Part shown: positions 40,399 to 49,302 of the stretch, piece after piece | Numbering within the stretch: the first letter of the stretch is position 1 | How the letters are laid out: each line of letters begins with the position of its first letter | Assembly (NCBI GenBank): GCA_017550745.1 | Contig: JAFZOG010000152.1 | Coordinates: forward strand, 104,575-168,574 | From: Clostridia bacterium | GTDB lineage: Bacteria; Bacillota; Clostridia; Christensenellales; Aristaeellaceae | Reading direction: 5' to 3' | Length of the DNA stretch: 64,000 nt | The notes under the pieces: model-generated | The model's input: the letters and a program-made list of their open reading frames with translations, nothing else | The model's database searches: none | What the model was told of the DNA's origin: nothing | Translations under genes and position numbers: made by a program

Positions 40399-41517
40399 TC
40401 ACACCGTAAAGTTTTTCGCCACCACGATGGGATAGGTTTCCGTGGCCAGCAGGCGGCCCTTGGGCTGCACGGTGGCCTGTTTGTCCATGATCACGTATTG
40501 CAGCTCTGCGTCTTCCAGCACCTTGCTGTCCTGCATGATGATGCAGTTGCGCACAACGGCGCCCTTGGCGATATGCACGCCGCGGAACAGGATGCAGTTT
40601 TCCACGGTGCCTTCGATTTTGCAGCCGTCGGCGATAAGGCTGTTCTTCACCTTCGCGCCAGCGCAGTGCTGGGTGGGCATTTCGTCCCGGAGCTTGGTCA
40701 GTACGGGGCGGTCGGCGGAGAACAGGTCGTTGCGGGTCTCGCGGTTCAGCAGCTCCATGGAAGCCTTGAAGTAGCTCTGCACGGAATCCAGATACCAGGC
40801 GCGGCCGGGATTCTCGAAACCGTGTACCTTCAGGGTACGCTTGGAGATCGCTTCCATCAGCACATCGCGGGTCAGGTGGTGGTAGCCCTGGGACACGGTT
40901 TCATCCACCAGGGTGATCAGCAGCTCGCGGCGGATGCAGAAGGCCTCCAGATAGGTATAGGGAAGATGCGGCGTAGAGGGGTCGCTTTCAAGAGCGGAAA
41001 CCCGCCCGTCCTCTTCCACCTGGAGGTAGCGGCCGGAGCCGTTGCGGCGGGTGCCGGGATCCTTGGAATACATCAGGGTGATATCCGCGCCGGAGGCTTC
41101 GTGCGCCGCCACCATGTCGTCAAACCGGGCGTTGAAGAGCATATGCGTATCGGTGGATACGACATAGCGCTCTTTGCTGCGGCGCAGGTAATGCAGATTG
41201 GCGTGGATGGCGTCCAGGAAGCCGGCGTACACGCCGACGTTGTTGTTGGTAAAGGGCGGCAGGAACACCAGGCCCGCGCGCTTTCCGTGCAGATCCCATT
41301 CCCGGCCGGAGCCCAGGTGATCCATCAGGCTGTTGTAGTTCTTCTGGGTGATGACGCCGATGTTGCGGATACCGCTGTCCACCATGGCGGAGAGGGGAAA
41401 GTCGATCAAGCGGTACCGCCCGCAAAGGGGCACGGCGGCTACGGCGCGTTCGCCCGTCAGCTCTTTCAGCTGATTGTCGCGGTCAGCTGTATAAATAATA
41501 CCCATTATGTTTTTCAC
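40399..41517 (-). CDS. glgD: GlgD, ADP-glucose pyrophosphorylase partner subunit
   Basis: A 372-residue nucleotidyltransferase-fold protein of the Firmicute GlgD type. It keeps the sugar-nucleotide fold (RYRLIDFPLSAMVDSGIRNIGVITQ, GSGREWDLHGKRAGLVFLPP) and a C-terminal left-handed beta-helix (NSLIADGCKIEGTVENCILFRGVHIAKGAVVRN). The catalytic GDH motif of GlgC is replaced by STDTHMLFN, and the N-terminal GxGxR loop is missing, consistent with GlgD acting as a modulating partner in a GlgC/GlgD heterotetramer. The start is GTG at 41517, set by AGGAGG seven bases upstream. The glgC stop is 17 bases upstream. Confidence 0.93.
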   Translation of the reverse strand: MKNIMGIIYTADRDNQLKELTGERAVAAVPLCGRYRLIDFPLSAMVDSGIRNIGVITQKNYNSLMDHLGSGREWDLHGKRAGLVFLPPFTNNNVGVYAGFLDAIHANLHYLRRSKERYVVSTDTHMLFNARFDDMVAAHEASGADITLMYSKDPGTRRNGSGRYLQVEEDGRVSALESDPSTPHLPYTYLEAFCIRRELLITLVDETVSQGYHHLTRDVLMEAISKRTLKVHGFENPGRAWYLDSVQSYFKASMELLNRETRNDLFSADRPVLTKLRDEMPTQHCAGAKVKNSLIADGCKIEGTVENCILFRGVHIAKGAVVRNCIIMQDSKVLEDAELQYVIMDKQATVQPKGRLLATETYPIVVAKNFTV

Positions 41518-41534
41518 GGTCGTATCCTCCTGAA

Positions 41535-42707
41535 TCACTCACCGAATTGTTCGCCGGCCGAAATCCTGCCGTCAGCGGGGACAACCGCGCCGTTGCCGAC
41601 CACGGCGATGAGCCCCGCGCCTTCACCAACGATGGCGCCCGCGGAAACCACGGCGTCCTCAGCCACGATGGCGCGGCGCACCACGGCGTCCTTTTCGATC
41701 CTTGCGCCGGGCATGATCACGCTGTCGATCACCTGCGCGCCTTCCTCAATCACCACGCCGGAGGAAAGGATGGAGTGGAACACCGTGCCGCATACGTCGC
41801 AGCCTTCGGTGATCAGGCAGTTCTCCACCTTGGCGGTGTCGGCCACGTACTGGGGGATCATGCCCAGGTTCCGGGCGTAGATCCTGAATTTCTTATCGTG
41901 CAAGTCGATTTCGGGATGCTCCTCCAACAGGTCCATGTTGGCTTCCCAGAGGCTTTCGATGGTGCCCACGTCCTTCCAGTAGTCGTTGAAGGAGTAGGCC
42001 ACCAGCTTCTGGCCCTCCGCCAGCATGGCGGGAATGATGTTCTTGCCAAAGTCGTTCTGGGAATTGGGATTCTGCTCGTCCTCGGTCAGGTACTTGCGCA
42101 GCTTTTCCCATGTGAACACATACACGCCCATGGAGGCGTTGTTGGATTTGGCGTGGGCGGGCTTTTCCTCAAACTCTATGATATTATCGTTCGCATCGGT
42201 GTTCATGATGCCGAAGCGGTGGGTTTCTTCCCAGGGCACCTGGCGCACGGCGATGGTGGCGTCGGCGCCGTGGCTTTCATGGTGGGCCAGCATGGCGGCG
42301 TAATCCATCTTGTAGATATGGTCGCCGGAGAGGATGAGCACATAGTCGGGATCATACTGGTCGATGAAGGACAGGTTCTGGTAGATGGCGTTGGCGGTGC
42401 CCTTGTACCATTCGCCGGTCTTGCCGGTCTGGTAGGGAGGCAGCACGAACACGCCGCCGTTAACTAAATCCAGATCCCACGGAGCGCCGCTGGCGATGTA
42501 AGCGTTCAGCTCCAGCGGACGGTACTGGGTCAGCACACCCACCACGTCGATTCCGGAGTTGGAGCAGTTGGACAGGGGAAAGTCAATGATCCGGTACTTG
42601 CCGCCAAAGGGCACGGCTGGCTTGGCCACGTGTTTCGTCAGGATACCCAGCCGGCTGCCTTGTCCTCCGGCCAGCAGCATGGCCACACAGCGTTTTTTGC
42701 GAAGCAT
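41535..42707 (-). CDS. glgC: Glucose-1-phosphate adenylyltransferase
   Basis: A 390-residue ADP-glucose pyrophosphorylase, the committed step of glycogen synthesis. Catalytic motifs are intact: [48 protein letters not shown], the catalytic [15 protein letters not shown] (glucose-1-phosphate site) and the C-terminal beta-helix ([21 protein letters not shown]). The start at 42707 is behind AAGGAGG at a spacing of about 11; the longer frame to 42776 has no support. Leads the glgC-glgD-glgA operon; glgB and phosphorylase genes are not in the window. Confidence 0.96.
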   Translation of the reverse strand: MLRKKRCVAMLLAGGQGSRLGILTKHVAKPAVPFGGKYRIIDFPLSNCSNSGIDVVGVLTQYRPLELNAYIASGAPWDLDLVNGGVFVLPPYQTGKTGEWYKGTANAIYQNLSFIDQYDPDYVLILSGDHIYKMDYAAMLAHHESHGADATIAVRQVPWEETHRFGIMNTDANDNIIEFEEKPAHAKSNNASMGVYVFTWEKLRKYLTEDEQNPNSQNDFGKNIIPAMLAEGQKLVAYSFNDYWKDVGTIESLWEANMDLLEEHPEIDLHDKKFRIYARNLGMIPQYVADTAKVENCLITEGCDVCGTVFHSILSSGVVIEEGAQVIDSVIMPGARIEKDAVVRRAIVAEDAVVSAGAIVGEGAGLIAVVGNGAVVPADGRISAGEQFGE

Positions 42708-42784
42708 ACGAATCGAGTCCTCCTTATTGATGTATTTTCCTTCTGTACAAAACGATGAGCGTACAGATTCAATCACTCTATCCT

Positions 42785-42813
42785 ATTTTATATGATTTAT
42801 AGAATTCGTTCAA
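42785..42813 (-). promoter_or_regulatory. glgC operon promoter
   Basis: Minus-strand TTGAAC (42813-42808), 17-base spacer, TAAAAT (42790-42785). Confidence 0.78.
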
Positions 42814-42866
42814 TGGATAAACATTGACCAATTTGTCTATTTGTTTCTTTTTAATCGATATGCTTC

Positions 42867-42913
42867 GCGCGCCGCCGTCTTAATGCATTCCGCGCAGGCG
42901 CGCGCTCTTTTTT
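42867..42913 (+). terminator. Orphan terminator-like hairpin in the divergent glgC gap
   Basis: In the 371-base gap 42708-43078, GCGCGCC (42867-42873) pairs with GGCGCGC (42897-42903), followed four bases later by six T. No plus-strand gene lies upstream, so it may end a short RNA or be a false positive. Confidence 0.4.
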
Positions 42914-42990
42914 GTTTTGTGAAAGGATGCGGGCATATATGAAAAAAATATAAATATTTCAGAAATATGTAGAAATAATGACGAAATTGT

Positions 42991-42998
42991 TGTATAAT
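42991..42998 (+). promoter_or_regulatory. Promoter of the small-membrane-protein/DUF4230 pair
   Basis: TG then TATAAT at 42993-42998 with a weak -35 (TAGAAA). Confidence 0.55.
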
Positions 42999-43078
42999 GC
43001 TTTCGTGCAGGAATGTCGATTTCCCGTTTGTCTGATGGACAGCGGAATTGTTTTTGATTTTGAAAGGAGGCAGGGGAA

Positions 43079-43246
43079 ATGCATATGCCCCCCGATGACC
43101 GTCCTCCAATCCGCAGGCGCAAGCGGAGATGGGGCCCCAGGCGGGTCTGGAATCTGTTTGTGATGGCGGTGGGCTATTTCACGATCGCTTACAGCGTGAT
43201 ACGCGGCATCATTTATTTGTTGGTTCTGGCCGAAGAATGGATGTGA
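43079..43246 (+). CDS. 55-residue basic single-pass membrane peptide
   Basis: A short protein beginning MHMPPDDRPPIRRRKRRWGP, then one hydrophobic helix VWNLFVMAVGYFTIAYSVIRGIIYLLVLAEEWM. Eight Arg/Lys residues in the first 22 positions predict an inside N-terminus. AAAGGAGG lies eight bases before the ATG at 43079, making translation likely. It ends four bases before the DUF4230 gene, so the two are probably co-translated and may interact. No family recognised. Confidence 0.7.
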   Translation: MHMPPDDRPPIRRRKRRWGPRRVWNLFVMAVGYFTIAYSVIRGIIYLLVLAEEWM

Positions 43247-43250
43247 AATC

Positions 43251-43916
43251 ATGAAGGATTATAACGACCGGCAGGATCGGCAGCGCACCGGAGCGGGCAG
43301 GCGCGCGCTGACCTGGCTGCCCAGGAAGATCGGCCTGGTGATCATGCTGGCGCTGGCCCTGGTGCTGGCGGGTTACTTTTCGCCCTATATCACCGGCTGG
43401 CTGAATCAGGTGATTTTCAGGATCGACTACCAGAAAACCGCTACCCAGCTGACCCATGAAATGGAAAAGGTGGGGGAACTGATTGCCGTGCGCCACAGCG
43501 ATACCGGCATTCTGGAAGGGGATATCAAGGCGAAGCTGATTGGCAGCGTAAGCCACATCACGGTGCCTTACGCTTATGAAATCGGCCTGGGCGTAAAGCT
43601 GGAAAACGTGGCGCTGACGCCCAAGGAGACAGGGCTGGTCGTGGCCGTGCCGGACGCGGAGGTGCTCTACGACCGGTTTGAGGTGACCGGCAAAACAGAA
43701 AATAAGGATTTTTGGGGACTGGCCACCCAGGACAGATACCAGGCCATGCTGAACGAACAGCAGGCGGCCTGCCGCCAAGCGTATTTGGACGACCCCGCGT
43801 ATATGGAAGAAGCATGGGAAGCCGCCTGCGAACAAATGAAAACGCTGTTCCTCCAGTGGACGGGGGAAAGCCTGCGGCTGGAATTTGTTCATGCAGGAAC
43901 CGCGCCCGCAGCATAG
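43251..43916 (+). CDS. DUF4230 membrane-anchored protein
   Basis: A 221-residue protein with an N-terminal anchor (about residues 27-47, GLVIMLALALVLAGYFSPYI) and an extracytoplasmic DUF4230 domain: EMEKVGELIAVRHSDTGILEGDIKAKLIG, YAYEIGLGVKLENVALTPKETGLVVAVPDAEVLYDRFEV. The domain is of unknown function and widespread in Firmicutes and Bacteroidetes. A strong terminator follows. Pairing with the 55-residue peptide upstream suggests one membrane complex. Confidence 0.85.
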   Translation: MKDYNDRQDRQRTGAGRRALTWLPRKIGLVIMLALALVLAGYFSPYITGWLNQVIFRIDYQKTATQLTHEMEKVGELIAVRHSDTGILEGDIKAKLIGSVSHITVPYAYEIGLGVKLENVALTPKETGLVVAVPDAEVLYDRFEVTGKTENKDFWGLATQDRYQAMLNEQQAACRQAYLDDPAYMEEAWEAACEQMKTLFLQWTGESLRLEFVHAGTAPAA

Positions 43917-43929
43917 GATTGACCCTGAC

Positions 43930-43965
43930 CCGCAAAGCGATCGCATCATCCTTTGCGGTTTTTTT
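43930..43965 (+). terminator. Terminator of the DUF4230 gene
   Basis: CCGCAAAG (43930-43937) pairs with CTTTGCGG (43951-43958), followed by seven T. Confidence 0.88.
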
Positions 43966-44096
43966 GTGCAAAAGCTGCCATGAGCAGGAAACGTCCGCCT
44001 TTCTCCAGGGAAGCGCCTTGATTTCTTGCGTTGATTATGCGAAAATGAATGCAGCAGTCATGTAAACCGGTATATACTATCAGAGGAGGAAACGAT

Positions 44097-45626
44097 ATGA
44101 TCCGCAAAGTAAAAACTGAAAACGGCTGGGTAAAGGGCCTTCCCGCTGCCGATCCCCGCATTACCAGCTACAAGGGCATTCCCTTTGCCGCGCAGCCTGT
44201 CGGGGAGAACCGCTGGCGCGCGCCGCAGCCCTGCCCCGACTGGGAAGGCGAACTGGAAGCCTATGCTTTTTCACCCATCCCCATGCAGGCGCCCATCAGC
44301 GCCGACCCGAAAAACCTTTATGACCGGGAATGGCACGTGGATCAAGAAATCCCCATGGGGGAGGACTGCCTGACCCTCAATATCTGGGCGCCTGCGGACG
44401 GGCGAAGGGATATGCCCGTGTTCGTGTGGTATTTTGGCGGCGGCCTGCAGGTGGGCTATTCCGCTGAGATGGAATTTGACGGCGAACGCATTGCCCGCCG
44501 CGGGATCGTGGTGGTCACGGTGAATTACCGGGTGAACGTGTTCGGTTTCCTGTGCCACCCGGAGATTACAAAGGAAGCGCCGGAAGCTCCCGCCAACTTC
44601 GGTTTCCTCGACCAGCAGGCGGCCACGCGCTGGGTCAGGCGCAACATCGCGGCTTTCGGAGGGGACCCGGATAACATTACCATCGGCGGCCAGAGCGCCG
44701 GCGGCATGAGCGTTTCCGCGCAGATCACCTGCCCCGAAAACAAGGGCCTTATTAGGCGGGCCATTATCCAGAGCGGCGCGTTCGCCCCGCCCTATCCCTT
44801 CAACTTCGGCCTGTGCAGCGATTTGAAAACCGCAGAGGAAAGGGGGAAAGCGTTCTTTGACTTCCTGGGCGTCAAAAGCCTTTCCGAAGCCCGCGCCGTC
44901 GACGCGGTGACGCTGCGGAATAAGATGCTGGAATGGGAGGGCAAATACGGCTGGGGCAGGACCTTCGGCGAAGCGGTGGACGGCGTGTTCTCCCGCCGGA
45001 ACAGCCAGCAGTGGTTCCTGGATGAAAACCGCCTGGACATCCCGGTACTGCTGGGCCATACCGGCAATGAGTTTTTCGGCGCGCCCCAGGCGAAGGACGA
45101 AGCGGCTTTGGCAGCGTTGGCCAAAGAAGCGTTCCCCGGCAGCGAAGAAACCTTCCTGTCGTTCTTCTCCCATCCCGCGACAGAGGAGAGCATCAAAAAA
45201 GAAGGCACCCTCAATTCCATCGAATTCGCCGTGCGTTCCGCGGCGGCATACCAGCAGCGGGCCGGAAAGAAGCTGCCCCTCTATTACTATTGCTTTGATC
45301 CGGAAATCCCGGGCTGGGATCACCCCGGCACCTTCCATTCCTGCGATCTGTGGTTCTTCTTTGAAACCCTGGCCAAGTGCTGGCGTCCCTTCAAGGGCAA
45401 GCATTATGACCTGGCCCGGCAGATGTGCGATTACTGGTGCAATTTCATCAGAACCGGCGACCCCAACGGCGCGGACTCCCAGGGGGAAACGCTGCCCGCC
45501 TGGCCCGTGTATGACCCGGAGAATCCGATCCGCATGTTTTTCGGCGAAACCTCCGCCGCCCAGTTCTGCCCGGAAACGCCGCTGCAAAAATTCCTGGTGG
45601 AAAAATATCTGGAAAGGGAAAAGTAA
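44097..45626 (+). CDS. Type-B carboxylesterase
   Basis: A 509-residue alpha/beta-hydrolase of the carboxylesterase/para-nitrobenzyl esterase family, without a signal peptide. Features: YKGIPFAAQPVGENRWRAP, EDCLTLNIWAP, PVFVWYFGGGLQVG (oxyanion hole), the nucleophile serine in GGDPDNITIGGQSAGGMSV, and near the C-terminus HSCDLWFFFETLA with the catalytic histidine region. GAGGAGG precedes the ATG at 44097. Two bases separate it from the GH43 gene, so the pair may deacylate and debranch hemicellulose side chains in the cytoplasm; the substrate is inference. Confidence 0.92.
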   Translation: MIRKVKTENGWVKGLPAADPRITSYKGIPFAAQPVGENRWRAPQPCPDWEGELEAYAFSPIPMQAPISADPKNLYDREWHVDQEIPMGEDCLTLNIWAPADGRRDMPVFVWYFGGGLQVGYSAEMEFDGERIARRGIVVVTVNYRVNVFGFLCHPEITKEAPEAPANFGFLDQQAATRWVRRNIAAFGGDPDNITIGGQSAGGMSVSAQITCPENKGLIRRAIIQSGAFAPPYPFNFGLCSDLKTAEERGKAFFDFLGVKSLSEARAVDAVTLRNKMLEWEGKYGWGRTFGEAVDGVFSRRNSQQWFLDENRLDIPVLLGHTGNEFFGAPQAKDEAALAALAKEAFPGSEETFLSFFSHPATEESIKKEGTLNSIEFAVRSAAAYQQRAGKKLPLYYYCFDPEIPGWDHPGTFHSCDLWFFFETLAKCWRPFKGKHYDLARQMCDYWCNFIRTGDPNGADSQGETLPAWPVYDPENPIRMFFGETSAAQFCPETPLQKFLVEKYLEREK

Positions 45627-45628
45627 AA

Positions 45629-47032
45629 ATGAAAAAACAGGCGTTCAATCCGTATCTGCCGTCCTGGGAATACATCCCGGACGGGGAACCTTATGTGTTT
45701 GGGGATCGGGTGTATGTGTACGGCTCCCATGACTTCTTCAACGGCTGCGTATTCTGCATGGGGGATTACATGGGCTGGTCAGCCCCGGTGAACGACCTCT
45801 CGGACTGGCGATGCGAGGGCGTGATCTTTCCCCGGAACGGCGATCCCTGCAACGCGGACGGAAAAATGTGCCTCTACGCCCCGGACGTGACCCGGGGCCC
45901 GGATGGACGGTACTACCTCTATTATGTCTATGATAAGGTGGGTTTCGTGTCGGTAGCCGTCTGCGATTCCCCTGCGGGCCGGTATGAATTCCTGGGCTAC
46001 GTGCATTATAAAGACGGCACGCGCCTGGGCGACAGGCCCGGGGACGAGCCCCAGTTCGACCCCGGTGTGCTGACGGAAGGAGACAGGACATATCTTTATA
46101 CCGGCTTCGCGGGCCACGGCGACAAAACCCGCCACGGGGCCATGTGCACCGTGCTGGGGCCGGATATGGTGACGATTGAAGAAGCACCGGTTTTTGTGGC
46201 CCCCGGCGACCAGTACGCGGAGGGGACAGGCTTTGCGGGGCATGCTTTCTTTGAGGCGTCCTCCATCCGCAAGCGGGGCGATACCTATTATTTCGTCTAT
46301 TCCTCTGAAGTGATGCACGAGCTGTGCTACGCCACGTCCAAGGATCCCCGCGGCCCCTTCGTTTACGGCGGTGTGATCGTGAGCAACATCGACCTGGGCA
46401 TCGATACCTACAAGCCTGCCGATCGGCCGGCAGCCATCGGCGGCAACAACCATGGCAGCATCGTGGAAATCCATGGGCAATGGTATATCTTCTATCACCG
46501 CCAGACCAACGCTTCCTGGTTCAGCCGCCAGGGCTGCGCTGAGCCCATCTTCTTTGACGGGGAAGGAAAAATCAGGCAGGCGGAAATCACCTCCTGCGGC
46601 CTGAACGGCGGCCCATTGAAGGGCGAGGGAGAGTATCCCGCCTACATCGCCTGCCACCTGTATGACGAAAAGAAGCTGGATCTGTATTCCGGCGATCCCG
46701 CTCTGCCCAAGGTGACCCAGGAAGGCGGGGACGGCGACAAACGGCCCGCTTATATCGCCGGCATCCATGAAGGCGTGACCATCGGCTTCAAGTATTTTGA
46801 CTGCCGGAATGTGCGCAGAATATCCGTCACCTGCCGCGCTTATGCGCATGGGCGGTTTGAAGTGCGCAATGCGTATGAAGGCCCTGTTTTGGCACAAATC
46901 CCCATCAACAGCTCCAATGTGTGGGAAAAGTACACTGCTGAACTGACCTTCCCGGACGGGAAACAGGCGCTGTATCTGACCTACCGCGGCCCCGGCAATC
47001 CTCATCTGGGCTGGATCGGGTTCGAAAAATAA
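45629..47032 (+). CDS. Glycoside hydrolase family 43 with C-terminal CBM6-like domain
   Basis: A 467-residue cytoplasmic GH43 enzyme. The five-bladed propeller opens with FNPYLPSWEYIPDGEPYVFGDRVYVYGSHD, whose Asp is the general base position; YAPDVTRGPDGRYYLYYVYD follows with the second Asp, and FFEASSIRKRGDTYYFVYSS carries the general-acid Glu. NNHGSIVEIHGQWYIFYHRQ supplies the conserved calcium/His site. From about residue 345 a beta-sandwich resembling CBM6 follows (IGFKYFDCRNVRRISVTCRAYAHGRFEVRN, ALYLTYRGPG). Activity is likely beta-xylosidase or alpha-L-arabinofuranosidase. It is coupled to the upstream esterase. Confidence 0.93.
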   Translation: MKKQAFNPYLPSWEYIPDGEPYVFGDRVYVYGSHDFFNGCVFCMGDYMGWSAPVNDLSDWRCEGVIFPRNGDPCNADGKMCLYAPDVTRGPDGRYYLYYVYDKVGFVSVAVCDSPAGRYEFLGYVHYKDGTRLGDRPGDEPQFDPGVLTEGDRTYLYTGFAGHGDKTRHGAMCTVLGPDMVTIEEAPVFVAPGDQYAEGTGFAGHAFFEASSIRKRGDTYYFVYSSEVMHELCYATSKDPRGPFVYGGVIVSNIDLGIDTYKPADRPAAIGGNNHGSIVEIHGQWYIFYHRQTNASWFSRQGCAEPIFFDGEGKIRQAEITSCGLNGGPLKGEGEYPAYIACHLYDEKKLDLYSGDPALPKVTQEGGDGDKRPAYIAGIHEGVTIGFKYFDCRNVRRISVTCRAYAHGRFEVRNAYEGPVLAQIPINSSNVWEKYTAELTFPDGKQALYLTYRGPGNPHLGWIGFEK

Positions 47033-47052
47033 AACTATTCTTCTTCAAAAAA

Positions 47053-47219
47053 TTAGGGAGTGTTCACACTACCCGGAAAGAGCTGATTCTGAGATGGTTT
47101 TTCGTCAGGCAAGGCGCATTTCCGCAGGAATACTGACGGTATTTCAAGGAAATGCAATGCAGCATGACGGAAAATCAGCCAGAATTCAGCCTTTGAGCGG
47201 TAGTGTGAACACTCCCTAA
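47053..47219. mobile_element. 167-bp MITE with perfect 21-bp terminal inverted repeats
   Basis: The left end TTAGGGAGTGTTCACACTAC (47053 on, 21 bp) is the exact reverse complement of the right end at 47199-47219. Inner parts are also imperfectly complementary (TTTTTCGTCAGGCAAGGCGC against the reverse of GCAGCATGACGGAAAA), so the whole element can fold as one hairpin. Both ends carry TA just inside, compatible with TA target duplication as in IS630/Tc1-type elements. It has no coding capacity and sits between convergent GH43 and dctM genes, where it may also act as terminator. Confidence 0.85.
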
Positions 47220-47254
47220 CAAGGAAAACGCAGTCCTTCCACGGGTCGTGGCGA

Positions 47255-48553
47255 TTACATCGCCCCGGTAAGCTGCGGCAGCCAGAGGCTGATGGCGGGG
47301 ATGAAGGAAATGAGCAGCAGGGTAATGATCATGCAGATATAGAAGGGCAGCGTGGCCTTGACCACCTTTTCCATAGGCCGCTTCGCCACAGCGGAGCCGA
47401 TGAAGAGCACCGCGCCGACGGGCGGGGTGAGCAGGCCGATGCCGCAGTTGAGCACCATCATGATGCCAAACTGAATGGGATGCAGGCCCACGCTCTGGGC
47501 TACGGGCAGCAGGATGGGCGTGGCGATCAGGATGATGGGCGCCATGTCCATGATCATGCCCAGCAGCAGCAGGATCAGGTTCAGCAGCAGGATAATCACC
47601 ACCGGGTTGCTGGAAATGCTGGTGATGAAGGAGGCGGCCTTGGCGGGTACGTGCAGCAGCGTCAGGCAGTTGCCGAAGGCGGCGCTCATGGCGATAAGGA
47701 TCAGCACGATGGCCAGGGTCTCGATGCAGTTGTCCAGCGCTTTCCAGACGCCCTTCCAGTTCATGCCTTTATAGATGAACACGGACACGATCAGGGAATA
47801 AATAACCGCGATAGCGGCGGATTCCGTGGCAGTGAACACGCCGCCCACCACGCCGACCACCACGACCAGCACGGCGGCCAGGGCCCAGAAGGAGGTGAGC
47901 AATTGCTTTCCGAAGGTTTTCAGGGAGAAACGCTCGCCTTTAGGATAGTTGTGCTTCACACTCAGGATATAGGAGCCCACCATCAGGGAGATGGCCAGCA
48001 GCGCGCCTGGCAGGTAACCCGCCATGAACAGCGCGCCCACGCTGACGCCGCCCGCGGTGGTGGCGTAAATGACCATGTTGTGGCTGGGCGGCACCAGCAG
48101 GCCCTCGCAGGAGGACGTGATGGTGACGGCGGTGGAAAAGTCCGCGTCGTATCCCTCGTCCACCATCATGGGAATCAGAATGGAGCCCAGGGAAGCGGTG
48201 TCCGCGGCGGCGGAACCGGAAATGCCGCCGAAGAAATAGGAGGCGACGATGTTCACCATGGCCAGGCCGCCGCGCATCCAGCCCACCAGGGAGTTGGCCA
48301 GGGCGATGAGCTTATCCGATATGCCGCCTGACCCCATGAGCACACCCATGGTGATGAAGAAGGGCACGGCCATGAGCGAAAAGCTCCACACGCCCTTAAC
48401 CATCTGCTGGGGCAAAGACACCAGGTTCTGGCCCATGGAGATCATACAGAAAACAGTGGACAGGCCCACGGCGTAGGCGATGGGGAAGCGGAGCAGGATC
48501 ATCACGAAGAAGCTGCCCAGCAGGATGATTGTGGATAAGGTTTCTGCATCCAT
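47255..48553 (-). CDS. dctM: TRAP transporter large permease
   Basis: A 432-residue DctM protein with about twelve membrane segments: FFVMILLRFPIAYAVGLSTVFCM, GGISGSAAADTASLGSILIPMMVDEGYD, SCEGLLVPPSHNMVIYATTAGGVSVGALFMAGYLPG and GMIMDMAPIILIATPILLPVAQSVG, GLLTPPVGAVLF are family motifs. It moves substrate delivered by DctP using a Na+ gradient. Substrate is not readable; C4-dicarboxylates and sugar acids are common. It follows dctQ by three bases. Confidence 0.94.
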   Translation of the reverse strand: MDAETLSTIILLGSFFVMILLRFPIAYAVGLSTVFCMISMGQNLVSLPQQMVKGVWSFSLMAVPFFITMGVLMGSGGISDKLIALANSLVGWMRGGLAMVNIVASYFFGGISGSAAADTASLGSILIPMMVDEGYDADFSTAVTITSSCEGLLVPPSHNMVIYATTAGGVSVGALFMAGYLPGALLAISLMVGSYILSVKHNYPKGERFSLKTFGKQLLTSFWALAAVLVVVVGVVGGVFTATESAAIAVIYSLIVSVFIYKGMNWKGVWKALDNCIETLAIVLILIAMSAAFGNCLTLLHVPAKAASFITSISSNPVVIILLLNLILLLLGMIMDMAPIILIATPILLPVAQSVGLHPIQFGIMMVLNCGIGLLTPPVGAVLFIGSAVAKRPMEKVVKATLPFYICMIITLLLISFIPAISLWLPQLTGAM

Positions 48554-48556
48554 GCT

Positions 48557-49093
48557 TTATGCCACCTCCTCTTTCTGATCCGGAATGAAGAACGCCTCGA
48601 TGTGCAGGAACACCTGCTCCAGCTCGAAAATGATCATGCTCACGCCAGCGACGGGAATGGGCAGGTACTGCCAGAATTTGCTCAGCGTGGGGATGGAAGC
48701 GTACTTGCCGCGCAGGCTCAGGGGAGAATTGCAGAACCGGATGCCGTAAATCACCAGGAACACGCCCAGCACCATCACCGCGATATCCGCCAGCAGGTCG
48801 GACACCATCAGCGCTTTCTTCGGCAGATACCGGTCGAAGGCCGTCATGCGGATGTGGGCGCGCTTGCGGATCGCCAGCGTGGCGGACAGCACCGCCATGT
48901 ACGCCATCAGCGTCAGCACGATTTCCTCGCTCCAGTGCGGGTCGGAAATGAACGGGATGTAGCGCCCGGCCACCGACCAGGACGTGATCAGGATGTCGCC
49001 GATCAGAAGCAGCTTGCAGATGAACAGCAAAATCTTGTATGTCCAGTCATACAAGGGCTTCAGCTTTTCGATTGCCCGGAAAAAGGCAGGCAT
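48557..49093 (-). CDS. dctQ: TRAP transporter small permease
   Basis: A 178-residue DctQ protein with four membrane segments (ILLFICKLLLIGDILITSWSVAGRY; EEIVLTLMAYMAVLSATLAIRKRAHIRM; LLADIAVMVLGVFLVIYG; YLPIPVAGVSMIIFELEQVF). The motif RKRAHIRM is diagnostic. The start at 49093 is behind AAGGGG; the frame stays open to 49171 but the added residues come from the hairpin sequence at 49122-49170. It is separated from dctP by this large hairpin. Confidence 0.92.
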   Translation of the reverse strand: MPAFFRAIEKLKPLYDWTYKILLFICKLLLIGDILITSWSVAGRYIPFISDPHWSEEIVLTLMAYMAVLSATLAIRKRAHIRMTAFDRYLPKKALMVSDLLADIAVMVLGVFLVIYGIRFCNSPLSLRGKYASIPTLSKFWQYLPIPVAGVSMIIFELEQVFLHIEAFFIPDQKEEVA

Positions 49094-49121
49094 ACGAAAA
49101 CCCCTTTCTTCATGAAAGATT

Positions 49122-49170
49122 TGTGGGGGGAAACCGCTCTTTGGAGGCCAAAGAGCGGTTTCCCCCCACA
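49122..49170 (-). promoter_or_regulatory. Perfect 23-bp hairpin between dctP and dctQ
   Basis: TGTGGGGGGAAACCGCTCTT (49122 on, 23 bp) pairs exactly with 49148-49170 around a three-base loop. There is no T run. In TRAP and ABC operons such a hairpin behind the binding-protein gene often protects the upstream mRNA from 3' decay and reduces downstream expression. Confidence 0.8.
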
Positions 49171-49235
49171 CCCCCTTTCGAGAAAGCCGAAAGGGAAGGC
49201 TTTAGCTCTACTGGCTTTTGTTTAACGGCGATAGT

Positions 49236-49269
49236 CAGAAAACAAGGCGCAGGGGACAACCCCCGCGCC
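49236..49269 (-). terminator. Partial terminator directly after dctP
   Basis: On the minus strand GGCGCgGGGG pairs with CCCCtGCGCC around TTGT, followed by TTGTTTT. Read-through is needed for dctQM. Confidence 0.7.
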
Positions 49270-49302
49270 CCGATTGGCTTTGCTTTTATTGGTCGTTTGG
49301 AA

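Noticed and set aside
42867-42913. A small RNA ending at the orphan hairpin in the glgC gap
   Set aside because: No convincing promoter upstream on the plus strand; kept only as a low-confidence terminator-like feature.
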